Part shown: piece by piece, positions 1 to 11,935 of the stretch
How the letters are laid out: the number at the start of each line of letters is the position of its first letter
Numbering within the stretch: the first letter of the stretch is position 1
Assembly: GCA_947247005.1 (NCBI GenBank)
Contig: OX365950.1
Span: 7,080,720 to 7,144,719 of the forward strand
Length of the DNA stretch: 64,000 nt
Reading direction: 5' to 3'
From: Spisula solida
Taxonomy: Eukaryota; Mollusca; Bivalvia; Venerida; Mactridae
Program-made: the position numbers and the translations under genes
The notes under the pieces: model-generated
What the model saw: the letters and a program-made list of their open reading frames with translations, nothing else
Told to the model about the DNA's origin: nothing
Database searches by the model: none

Positions 1-2499
1 ACTACATGCTATATACGAGACACATGTGAGTATTAAAGAACATGTATGAAAAAACATGTAGATACTGAACTTACTGAAGGAACTGTATGACAAATTTATT
101 ATTAGTTAAAACATCAGAGATTATATAACATGATATAATTATTACATATAACAGAAATCACTTTACTTGAATTATCATATATTATGCAAGAAAATATGTC
201 ATCATTGCACTTTGGAAAAATGATATTCACTCAAGAAGGAACCATATGATAAATTTGTTAATAGTAAAACATGAGAGGTTATATAATATGATATAATTAT
301 TACATACGATGAATATCACTTTACCTAATCAAAAATATATGTCACCAACTGTAGGAATTGTAGTCAAACTCTGAAAGCCAAACTTTGTTACGCACTTAGC
401 AAACAACACAGGGGGGAGGGGTCTGTGGGAGGATGCTCCCTTTGTAAATTTTTAATTGTTGGAGTAAAACAGCGACATCAGGTGCAGTTGTAGGCATGTA
501 ATTGAAAGAAAATTAACATCTGTTATTGTGTCGTTTTAATACGGCTATTTACACTTCTCTAGTCACACTTTTTTGTTTCAGCAAAGATTTATCTGCATTG
601 TGCGCCACAAGTATCGTGCAAAAACATATCAACTCCCTTGATCACCATACTGTTAGCAAGACAAGAAGTAGAATTCTCAATTAAACGTAACTGAAAAAGC
701 AGAATGTGATAATTTATCATAGTTTATGAGTAAACCATCTAAGTTTTAGGATTCCTGTAACTTAAGTTAAAAAAATCATTCTCACAAAAAGTTATCAAAT
801 GTTTTCTAAATTTTGTACAATTTTTAAATAAAGAAAAACCAAATACATGCACATGAAATTTTAGCATTAAACTGCTTTTCCAAATAGAGCTCTGAAGATG
901 AAATTCATGATATTCAAAACATTATTGATGAGGGCAAAAAACCAACACAATAGTCAGTTTGTCTGCGTATGCTTGCATTGTTACACATCATTGACCTCTC
1001 TATAAACAGTCTGGCAATGATAGTTACATGTGTGCCTGGATCTTGCACACACACACACACACACACATGCAATTCCTGCACTCCTACAGGTGAATATGAT
1101 TTTGTCATTTACATTGGTGATCACTTCATGGATCGTAACCAAACGTGTGGTTAGTTGAGACTGGACGAGATCAGACCCCTGTTTGTGTCCTTGACCTTAT
1201 TGTGATACATGCCTGTACAATCTGACTTGAATCCCCGCAAGGAGACATTGTGCTTATCCTTGCTTCTGTGTTTCACACATGTATGGTCACCCCTGGTTAG
1301 CTTATATCTGTGCAGAGCGTGATTCTAACGAGTAACCATGTTGAAGTCCACCAAAACTTCCATGATTCAAACACAATGTTGGCTTCAATGAACCTCCTTA
1401 ATTTAACCTTGACATTCTATAGATAGCCTCCCCCGATCCTTGGTCTTATTTACTACACATGGCAATAAAACATTACAGTTGCCTGAATTAGTTACCTTAT
1501 AAGAATGGAAAATATCACTCACAATTGAGTGTTGAGTCCCGACAGGATCAAACATGAACTTTGACCTCTATTTCTGACCTGACAGTCTTAGAAAAGCATC
1601 TCTCTATACCTAGCATGCAATATACCATCCTATTTCTGTCAATTACAGTCCCACAATGATCCATGCTTGTCAGAGAGATACATTCTTGACCTTGGCATGA
1701 CATGGAAAGATGTTTCACTATTTCATGAAAGGAAAAAAACAATTAGCTATACTGCAAAGCAGCCATACTTTAGAACAAATCATTATTGCTCCATCAACAT
1801 AGCAGGTTTCTACCTGTAGAGTGTGTGGAGCTTGGAATATATATTGCTTGCAAATAAATTGCCACCTGAAGACAGACTGATCATAATAGCTCACATCAGC
1901 CTTTAATTGGCTCAGGTAAGTGGGAAAACAAAGTAAGTCACATCATAGGACTTACACTAGAAGAACAACAAAGGTCTCATTCTGCAGCAACTAGTTTTAT
2001 TTCTAGATGATTCTACTCAAATTTGGCTAGCTGTAGTTTTATGGCCCGTTTACAACTAGTGGTTGCTTTGTGTGCATTTGAATATATTGAACTCTGTATA
2101 ACAAGGAAGCACATTCAAGAAATAACAAGGACTTAAAATGGTTTAACCATTCAAGACCAATGTATCAAAAGTTGAAAACCAGGCTTTCAGGAAAATTAGC
2201 ATACTGTTATGGGTATCAAGTTTGTTTCAGCACATTTGGTATAGAACCAATCCATTATCATAATTCCTATGGGGTAGGAACATGATTGAAGAGGGTCATG
2301 CCATTTAATGCAAAAATTAATGGACTAAAGACAGGTGGAAGAGCTAATGACAAGGAACAATGTATTTAACATGCTGGGTGCAAAGGAACATCAAATCATC
2401 ATAAAATATCACAGTATGCACCGTAACACATTGTGCACCGTGATTATCTTTTTAATACTTATTTAATAATTAAATTGATAGGGTATAAACATTGAGCTA
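1..2499. other. No gene seen; AT-rich intergenic or intronic DNA
   Basis: Only short ORFs without coding character occur here. A (CA)n microsatellite sits at about 1045-1068. I see no splice-flanked exon, RNA gene or mobile-element terminus. Confidence 0.6.
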
Positions 2500-4150
2500 T
2501 CATGTTTGAACATGCACAATTTCATTTACCAAACAGTGGACGTAAATCATGCTGGTGTTTTGGATTCACTGAATGTGTATGTGATAAATAGGTGTGCTTT
2601 GCAATTTAGCGATTGTATAATTTTTATGCTCCTTGGGTGTTCTTTTAATTTTTTCACTGAATGTATAAGTCACATACTGTGGGCAATACGTTTATGTCGA
2701 TTATTTTTTTTTGGCATTCAGTAAATGTATTGTGTAACTAATTCTTTGGCATCCAGTGATTATGTCATTGTCAGGCAATCAGTGGAGTTATCAAATTATG
2801 TTACTATAGAGTTTTGACAACCTTGAGCTCAGTTTTGTTCATGATCGGCTTCCTGGTTTTTCAATGGTATGTTTTTTATTCAAGGACTGTCAGTGTCAAT
2901 GACTATAATTCTTCATTAGTAACTTAGTACATACTCCTCCACAGATAGGCATAAACTTGTAATTTGTAGACAATTAAACCTAAATTTGTAGCAACATTAC
3001 AATCACCTGACTGTGATAGAAGTAAGTATTCCACCACCATAACTGAAGGTTTTATTATGATCACACTGGGTAACAAACCAGCATGTTCACCTAAATATTC
3101 CAGCAGGTTGGAGGAATTATAGGGAGTTGTGTTTTTGTAGCTATTGTTTTGACATTTCTTAAATTTTGTTATTTTAAGTAACGTTTTTAAGAACAACTTG
3201 ACATAAGTAGTTGCTTTGACATTCATCAGTAAAGGTGTGCATCCACTATGTTTTGTCACTCAACAGAAGTGTTTTGACATTCAGTGAAGAAAGTAAAATA
3301 CTGATGGCATGTCAAATTCCTACGTCCAAGGTGATAATAAATGTTCAATGAAGGTGCATGTTATATATTCTGAAGTTCACAGAAGGTGTTTGTACATCCA
3401 ATAAAGGTGCATGCAATGTGTTTGTACATCCAATGAAGGTGTGCAATGTGTTTGTACATTCAATAAAGGTGCAAGCAATGTGTTTGTACATTCAATAAAG
3501 GTGCAAGCAATGTATTTGTACGTTCAATAAAGGAGCATGCAATGTGTTTGCACATTCCATAAAGGTGCATGCAATGTGTTTGTACATTCAATAAAGGTGC
3601 ATGCCATGTGTTTGTACATTCAATAAAGGTGCATGCAATGTGTTTGTACATTCAATAAAGGTGCATGCAATGTGTTTGTACATTCAATAAAGGTGCATGC
3701 AATGTGTTTGTACATTCAATAAAGGTACATGCAATGTGTTTGTACATTCAATAAAGGTGCATGCCATGCGTAAATTGTACATTCAATGAAGGTGCCTAAT
3801 GTGTCTGTACATTCAAGGTGTTTGGACACACGTGCATTCAATGAAGGAGTGCACAATGTGTTTTGACATTCAAACAATATGTACATTCAACAAGGGTGTG
3901 CATTAAATGCATTTGGACATTCAATGAAGGTGTGTGCAAGGTGTTCAGACATTCATTGTATATCATATGCATGTCAAAGGTGTTTTTTTCATTCAATGAA
4001 GACTAGTCTAATGAGTAAAGAATATTTCAAGAAGACCTGCCAAAGGTATTTGGACATTCTATGAAGACAGATCACTGTTGTTTTGACTTTCAGTGAAAGT
4101 TTCTCATAAGTTTTGACTTTCAGTGACGGTGCTTCAATGGTGCTCTGACC
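2500..4150. repeat. Degenerate minisatellite with a clean 32-bp core array
   Basis: The core at about 3340-3870 is a tandem array with a unit near 32 bp, built on AATAAAGGTGCATGCAATGT followed by GTTTGTACATTC. At least ten successive units differ by only one or a few bases between about 3460 and 3770. Older, diverged relatives (versions of GACATTCAGTGAAGG) extend left to about 2700 and right to about 4140, so the array looks as if it grew in its centre and decayed at its edges. The short minus-strand ORF across 3460-3651 follows from the repeat and is not a gene. Confidence 0.85.
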
Positions 4151-7100
4151 TTAAATAATTGACAATGGCAGAATGGCTACACACAAATATAAGATTAATG
4201 TGCCAATGGATCTTCAGGTAAACCCACAAAGATGCAGACAGAATAAATAGCTATGATGGTATAACATTATCCAGTAGCAAACTGAACCCTGTATTTACAC
4301 ACCACAGGGTTTCCCTTTTAAGTAAGTTATTTCCCGACCTTACATAAAACATTATATTCACTGGTATGAAGTCTATTAGAGAAAAGAAATATGCAAATTG
4401 TAGCTACTGTATAGCAATGTTTATATTCAATGTAGTCAAACATTACACTTGCAAATATATGCTTTAAATTCCACTTGTCATTAAATGAGGTAAGAATTGT
4501 ATGGACTTTAACCCTGAAGTTAACAATGATATGGACTTTAACCCTGTAGTTAATGAAGACATAATGAGATGTTACAGACACTGTTTGCATTGATAAATGA
4601 GTGTTAACTTTGACACAGGTGCAAAATTAGGTAACACTATTATGTAAGGAGGAGAATATTCAAATTTGGTAGCAGTCTGACAATTTATTACCATTACCAT
4701 TACCTTTCGGGATTTTTTGGTTAAACATTGATCAAGTTAACCCAAATGTAAATGGAATGTAAGGCAAAAAGACAATAAAAAATCAGACAGGCTAGGCAGC
4801 ACTGACATAAACACTGACAATCTTAAATATCAAAACCCTTTGTATGATTATGTTCTGACCCCTTCTATCTAACTTGTCAATAATCAAAACAATCTCACTG
4901 TTGTTAGCTATTTCTCAAAGTGATATTTTTCTTTTGAACATTTTGTACATATGTGTATGAGAAAGCAAGCCAAGATCATGCAATGTTCGGCACCCATGAC
5001 AGTACTTTTACAGGAAATAACTGAGGTTCTAAAATATTGAATGCAATTACAGTATTTGTTCTGTTTATTATTTATTGTAATGTCTATTATACTTTTGGCA
5101 AATATGACTGTGAATTTTACTTGAAAGTATTTGTGTTAAAGCAGTAGCAAATGGAATGCCATAAGTACCCCCTCCCCTGCAATACAGCTTGGCAAGGGCA
5201 ATAACTCTTGTGAAACAATGCATGCAGACTGAAAACATGAAGTCTTCAAGATGTCTTTAAGATGTCACACCTGCCTACAGCTGACGATGAGTACTGGATC
5301 TAAGAGTACTATGACACCTAGTATGTTACTGGGAAGTAGATTGTTCAAGGTGGTTCAGTAGGATAATGTTCTGTTGAATATTTATCAATCACAATGTTCT
5401 TTGGAGAAAGAAACTTCCTTAGAGTTGCCATCTTGTAAGCAACAACCATTAAAAAAAAAATATGATTGATTTTTCTGCAAAATCATCCCAAAATTACCTC
5501 TGTACAGCAACATATTCCTCTCATTAATAAGGAAAAGGTTTTGACCCACAAAGGGTGGTGCCTAACACATCAGTAACCAAAGGGTCTTGAGTTCACTTCT
5601 CAGGGTTATTGAGTTCACAAATCCTTATATCTGGTTTTGAAAGATTTAAATCATTTAGAAAAAAATTGAAGAGCATCGACAATTACCAATTCTATGAAAT
5701 AATATTAAATTCTGAAATCAGAAAAAATTATCATAATGATTTTAGAAGACGTTATTTTCACTTTTGAGCCCATTATAATGCAAACTTATTTTTGAGTTAT
5801 CAAACAGGTTTAGAAATTCTGATTAAGGACCATGATGCCAATATCTGTTTCCTGTGACATTAGGGCAAGAATAACTCATTCATTTAATACAAACAAGATG
5901 TTGATTTAACCAAGATGATGTATAGGGTAGGAGGCTGGGACAAACCCCAATCACAAAGCTCTCAACTTGGCCTTCGTCTCAGGTGAGCTAAAAATCAATC
6001 ATTTGGACACAAACTGTGATGAATGTATTTAAAATAACCTTTAAATACCAACAGAAATCAATTGATCATTTCTTTCTTTTTTACAGTTTAATCATCATGT
6101 CTATTACAATTTTCCATGTAAAAGGTGAAAATTACAACACCGAAAACGTCTTTCATGTTAATTACTGGTCAAAATGATGACATATTTAACATTTAAACAA
6201 CCAATACAATTTGACGCCAATAATTACATACTCACTTAATGCAAAATCAAAATGAATACATAATCCAAACTTCTATTATTTAACTGATGAAGAAAAATGT
6301 CAGAGATGAAAACCCATCACAATGAGCCTTCTATTCACCTATATACCAAGTTTATGTTACAATAAAACTGACACAATATCATCCATTTATAACGAGCATA
6401 AGGTTACAGATCAAAGAAAGTTGGATTAATTACCAATAATTAATATTGCATTTTTATAACATTTGTTGAAGTTGGTTTTGTAAAACATTAAGTATAAGTG
6501 ATACTAGCTAGACTTAGTAACATAATGGAATAAAAAAAATGTGTACAATAAATGACAACAATATTTATGATAGGTCGGCTGCCATTGGTGACATTCTAAC
6601 ATGTGCTGTAACATTGTAATGAATTCAAAATAACACAAAAATAAATAACAAAAGGACCACATTGAAGGGGATTGGTGCATCCCAATGGTAATGGCTGGTA
6701 TGATCAGAACGGACTTATTTTACTTATTTTCTTTTGTTAGACAACCATCAAAAATCATTTACACAGCAGCAGAAGCAGCAGCTGCAGGCTACCGGTTTTA
6801 TAATGCCATTTACTTAAGGATTCTTGAACTTTTTAGGCCTTTTTTGACACCTGAAATTATTAAGGACTTTGTAGTGGGTTCATTTTCTTGTTCAGTTTTG
6901 TGTGGGTCATTTAAACATAATTATGCTTGTGGTTTGTGTTTTTTTTTCCATTTTTCTTTTTTGTGTGTTTCTGTTTGTACCTTATGTGATCAACTGTTTC
7001 TGCTGAGTGCTCATAGTGATTGGTGATCACTGTCCAATTTTACAACACTTTCATACCGAACCCATGCAATTATCTCACTTTGTTTTGCGTTTGACTGAGA

Positions 7101-9048
7101 CTATGGCCATTCGGTTTTAATCCTGCCTAATTGGCTAATGATTTCAGGCTTTGAGGGAGTCTTACAAAATTATAGTTTTGTATACATCTGAATGAAATGC
7201 AATTTTATTTTCCTCATCAATTTTGTCACTTAACATCAAACCAATATTTACAGTTTTAATCATTGACCCATTGCAGCTAATCTGACGCAAGTACCAAATA
7301 TATATTCAATTCATGAATTTTACAGAAAACAATATCTAATGAGGCACATATCAAATGTATACGATTATCGACAGACATGAAACATGGTAAAATGATTAAT
7401 TGTTCAAGTTCATATAAAAGATAACCTAGAATTAAATACATTATACATGAAGTATTATCAAGATCTTCATGATGCAAATTTGCATAATTACATGTAGCTA
7501 TAGTCACTGTTACAACAACATTTTTTGCCATTTTGACCAATTTAAGGGACGTGACTCACACCCCATTTAATTCCATTCAAATCGACTGGTTATCAGAAAT
7601 TAGTTCTATTAAGTTTGAACTGACTGGTTGTCAGATAATGTAGTGATACTCCCGGGCTGGCAATGAATGGTTTATTTCACTAACTGATTAAATAGAAAAT
7701 CATTTGACTTGTGAACCAGTCAACCAAATGATAGACAGTCAAACTATAACTGCTAGAGGAATGTACAACACAGGCCGCTAAGCTAATCTGTACCTAATAA
7801 CTCAACAACTGTAATAATTAATTAACTAAAATTAGTCAAAACAATATCATGCAATTCTTGATGCAGACAACCAGAAAAATAGTAACACCATGGGAAATAC
7901 TTAAATATTTAGTTCTTAAATCATACCATTTCTTTAATAATGATGCAGAACTTCACAATTTTATGACCAATTCTCGCTTTATTTAGCTTAGCTAAAAATA
8001 TATTTTTCATGGTTCGATCATGTCAAATCTCCAGGTCATTCATTTTTATAACTCTTTTCTTTTTAATTTCCAAACAAAGACCTTAATTTGAGCACAAACT
8101 TTTTGGTGTCCCAATGAACTTGGATAGCAATGTTGCTTCAACAGTGTTCCCCCTGCATGCTCTTAGAAAAAAGCTGAAGATAACTTTCAACAGTTTGCAC
8201 TGTATTTAATGAATTAAGTGAAAAATGAAATCAAAATGTTCCCATATTGTTCAAGACTGGTTCAGCTACCTTATTACTACCGGTATGTTCTTCTCACCAA
8301 CTGTAGAGACAGCTGAGTGGTATGTTTACATCATATCATCTTATTGCCTGAAATTCGATACTTAAATTAAATTTTTAACTTGGTCTGGTATCAATAATTT
8401 AACAGGGCAAGAACGTTTTTTTCTAATACATCTAAAACCCATCAGTTTTCATTTAATTAAAGAAAATACAAGATGGATATTGATTAAACCAATGGAAACG
8501 GTCCAAAGTATGTGAACAATGATCACGTGCTCACGCTGGAACATGCCAACAATAGGTGCACTAATACTCCTGGCAGAGTGTTAAAATGATTGCTTGTTTG
8601 TTTTATGTGTTCTATGTTTCCTCTTTCAACAATATATAGGCTACATACAGTGACAGAATCACCTAACCAGACTTCATGGAACCCCAGTACCAACTTACCA
8701 TTCCAGGAGCAGCCAAATTTTCATGGAAGGTACTGCTATGACTGGGATTTGACCTAGAATGCCACACTAATGCAGCACTGCAATACGTTCTTAGGAATCA
8801 TGTAATTCCAATCAGTGAAAATTGAGAATAAAATTGCATGGACATCATGCAATCTGGGACGACACAATAACAGCCGATTGATAAATTTTAAAATCACCAA
8901 CCGCAATTTATAATAATAGCACCATGCAACTTAAATGGAGACCTGATACAACATTTCTTAATGGAATTCAGACATTGTACATTACAAAATCTCCAATTTC
9001 TACAGTTGCATTTTTTTCTCATTTCCAGTGCAATTGATATCACATTTC
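4151..9048. other. No gene seen; AT-rich DNA
   Basis: A two-copy direct repeat built on ATGGACTTTAACCCTG lies at about 4500-4560. The end at about 5975-5992 (CTCAGGTGAGCTAAAA) resembles the AGCTCACC repeat family found elsewhere in the window. The 113-codon ORF at 6685-7026 has low-complexity, Phe-rich composition and no recognisable domain, so I do not call it. Confidence 0.55.
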
Positions 9049-9609
9049 GCTGGCTTATAATAAGAAGGTCGTAAGTAAAACAAGACTGCGTTCAATAAAC
9101 GCTTATGCCCCCTGTGGAAGCCTTGTCCATAAATAAGTCTAAGTCCAAAATTAGGTCAAGGTGAAGGTCAAAAGGGGTCAGGTGATACAGGTGTGTGGAG
9201 AGTGTTCATATACAACATCCATGCAAGTTTGGAAGCTTTGTAGCAAGCCATAATGATGCTAGAAGAAACGGTCAATTTGGGTTAACCAGGACGGACGGAC
9301 GGACGAACGGACGAACGGACGGACAGGTGAATCACTATATGCCTCCCGATCTATCGATACGGGGGCATAAAAATCTACATTTTGAGAAAACAAGAAAAAA
9401 CTGTCTAAAAACTACTTTTTACTACCAGAAAAACAAGCCTTTCAACTTCTGTTTGGTCAACATGCCCTGTTCCGATTTTCATGAAAAATAGGCTCAATAT
9501 AAGAAGCGTCTTGTGATGCAAATTTCAAATATGTAGGAGTCTCATAAGGACGTAATGTGGCAGGTCATAAGTAGCACTTACACGAACTTCCTAATTATTC
9601 TAAGCCAGC
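9049..9609. mobile_element. MITE with GCTGGCTT ends, interrupted by another element
   Basis: The ends read GCTGGCTTATAATAAGAAGG on the left and, inverted, ATTATTCTAAGCCAGC on the right, forming terminal inverted repeats with GTCGTAAGT next to them. The interior (about 9371-9609) matches the uninterrupted copy at 41554-41804, including the ATTTTGAGAAAACAAGA and GGTCAACATG stretches. The family encodes nothing and is probably a non-autonomous DNA transposon. The intact sister copy shows that 9081-9370 is a later insertion. Confidence 0.8.
9081..9370. mobile_element. Inserted GGGGCATAA-end element (short copy)
   Basis: It begins near ACAAGACTGCGTTCAATAAA and ends at CGATACGGGGGCATAAA. It contains a GGACGGAC/GAACGGAC microsatellite at about 9290-9327. 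A longer, inverted copy lies at 27191-27926 and shares both ends and the internal GGTCAATTTGGGTTAACC segment. It is absent from the sister MITE at 41554-41804, which acts as an empty site. The ORF 9195-9491 crosses the junction between the two elements and is not a gene. Confidence 0.8.
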
Positions 9610-10856
9610 GCTTTATTTCAACAAATTTGAATTTGCCAATACATTTACAGACTCAAATCCTTAAGTACTTTCTACAACTGATCCGTATTAAATTTTGGAG
9701 AGTTCAAATACTGTTAAAATAAAATTGTATCATTTTAAACATAAACATTGTATTAATTGATTTTTATTTTAAATATTTAAATGTAACACTTAAAGCATTC
9801 AATGAATTGTACATTAAACATTTAGTGGTAAAGTATAAATGAAAGTAAACACAAACGATAGAAAATGAATATGTTAACAAATAATTAGCATATTTTCTAA
9901 CAATGACAGTGTATTGTATCCAGCAGACGACTCCCACTGCTTACAGAAGTCGATGGTAAACAAACCTTTGGTCCACCATCGATTACTGATCCAGCAAAAC
10001 TTTTGGATTTAAATAAAGCGAATAAATATTTAAATGTTATTGTTTGAATGAAAATATGGTCAATTAAACCAATAAATTAATGTTTTGTATAAAACCTCAT
10101 GGCAGACTGTTTTCTGCTCATCAGAATGTAACCTAAGACAATTTGTATTTGGGAAGCAGCCGGGTAACATCATGCAAAGCATTAGTTTGAGACATCTAGG
10201 ACAATGCTTACAGAGGCAAGTTAAGCTAGGTCATTCAGCTGAAACCTTGACATTCAGCTTTTTAATACTGTTTTTTTCTACTTTTTAGGACTTCTAACTT
10301 CTAAAACTAGGTATTTCAACCGTTTAACTTTTGGAACTGGGTCATTCAGCTTGGGCATTCAGCTTTTTGATTTCTGAAACTAGTTCATTCAGCTTTTTGA
10401 CAGCTTAGACTTGGGCAGATCATTTTACTTGTTCAGTTGGGCATTGTGCCTTGTATTTCTTATGTTTTCTGTGCTTGGCTGGTTAAGTTGAGTGCTGCTT
10501 TCCCTGTCTGACTTAATATTATCTTTATTAGCTATTTGGGCTGTTAAAGAAATTGTCATTGTACTATTATTATTAGTTCAAACAAAGAATGTCTAAACAC
10601 CATTACACATTATGATTATATTAATGTCTATTTCTCAGCATCCAGTAGAGATCTGCACATATGAGCTTCAAGCTTTATAAATAAATGATTAATGATTTTT
10701 TTGTAAACAAACTTCAGGACAACTGTTGCATTAAATACAAGTCAGTCGTTAAAGACAGACTCTGGCATGTCACACAGAAGTTAAAACGTACCACAATTCA
10801 TCAAATATACCAGCGTCTGCTCATTTAACGTGTAATGTATACGCTAATGTGCAGCT
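9610..10856. other. No gene seen; AT-rich DNA with one dispersed repeat
   Basis: A run of CATTCAGCTTTTTGA-type repeats at about 10230-10410 leads into the dispersed repeat described separately. The short ORF 10085-10288 lies partly within it and shows no domain. Confidence 0.55.
10360..10540 (+). repeat. Dispersed repeat ending in GTTGAGTGCTG...TATCTTT
   Basis: This stretch aligns over most of its length with the reverse complement of 57800-57968. Shared blocks include TTCATTCAGCTTTTTGACAG, TTGTGCCTTGTAT, TATGTTTTCT, TGGTTAAGTTGAG and GACTTAATATTATCTTT. Shorter matches to its right-hand end lie at 11838-11935 (-), 50895-50965 (+) and 62565-62635 (+). No coding capacity or clear promoter boxes are visible, so the class is unknown. 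Confidence 0.7.
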
Positions 10857-10988
10857 TTATTGTGTGTTTATGATCGAAGATGTTGTCCCCGGGTCATGTT
10901 TCACAGTGGCATTTATTTCATCCGCATCCATATCCTTTCTAATCATCCTAGAGGCGGTCTTTTCTACATTAATTGTCTTGTATGGCAT
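10857..10988 (-). CDS. Possible 43-residue ORF or exon, unidentified
   Basis: The minus strand from ATG at 10988 to TAA at 10857 encodes 43 residues beginning MPYKTINVEKTASRMIRK. Composition is balanced and charged, and the stretch is noticeably richer in G+C than its surroundings, which is unusual for random ORFs here. The frame stays open for several codons upstream of the ATG, so it could equally be the last coding exon of a larger gene. No signal peptide, membrane segment or known motif is evident. It could be chance. Confidence 0.25.
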   Translation of the reverse strand: MPYKTINVEKTASRMIRKDMDADEINATVKHDPGTTSSIINTQ

Positions 10989-11837
10989 ATTGCAGTGAAT
11001 TAGTCACCAAGCAACACGGATAACTCGTTCTAAAACAGTTCAGACTTCAATAAATATCAATAAACACATTCTTTCAGTCATATAAGTTCCGATAATTAAG
11101 GTAGTTGTCTTCATTAAAGCTTTAATATCATACTTTACTACCTTAATAACAACGATGAATGGCCTCCTTTACTAATATACCACTGAATACAATCTATATG
11201 CTTAATGATAGTAATTAACAGTGATATTCTTGCACAAGCTGGTTTAGTTCATTCCATTTCTGTTGGTGCACATGACCTTGCACAATTTGTTAGTCTTCAA
11301 AACTAGATAATTTTTAACAGACCCATGACAAAAAGAAAATTGACACATGACCATGCGCAATCTGAAAGATTTCAAAAGTACATAATTTTTTATCAGTCCA
11401 AAGTCTTAGACAGAAAAGAAAATGGAAACAATTATATTTGATAGAAAACACTATTTCACCCAAAGGCATTCTCAGAAACAACAGCTAATTATAGCTTCCG
11501 CTAGCTGCCCACTGCTTCAAGCCATCTGCAAATCTTCACTCTTGACAAGAAAAACTGTTGTTTTTTTATTGTGACAATGCAACTAAGAAATTCAGATCAT
11601 AGATCAGAAACAAGAAATGCCTGAGGTTTTATTGAGTCAGTTGACCGTCACTGTTTGTTTCAGCAATTTGTACCGAACGCAAACAAATGAACATGGTCCT
11701 TGAGCCTTCGAATTGGCATACTTTATAACAGTTGATTTCTGGTGTATAATCTTATTTTCGCTTTTGTTTTCATAAGCAGAGAGTCTTATAATGAATTTGA
11801 ATGCGCAAGAAGCTTGTTATATATCCATGCATGCATA

Positions 11838-11935
11838 AAAAGATAGTAATTAATCAGACAGGGACAGCAGCACTCAACTGAAACAGCCAAGCACAGAAAA
11901 CATAAAAACAACACAGATCAACAACAACAAAGTCA
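11838..11935 (-). repeat. Partial copy of the GTTGAGTGCTG dispersed repeat
   Basis: Its reverse complement contains TTTTATGTTTTCTGTGCTTG, CAGTTGAGTGCTGCTGTC and CCTGTCTGATTAATTACTAT, matching the right part of 10360-10540. Confidence 0.65.

Noticed and set aside
6685..7026. 113-codon ORF
   Set aside because: Phe- and Cys-rich low-complexity translation of T-rich DNA, with no recognisable domain.
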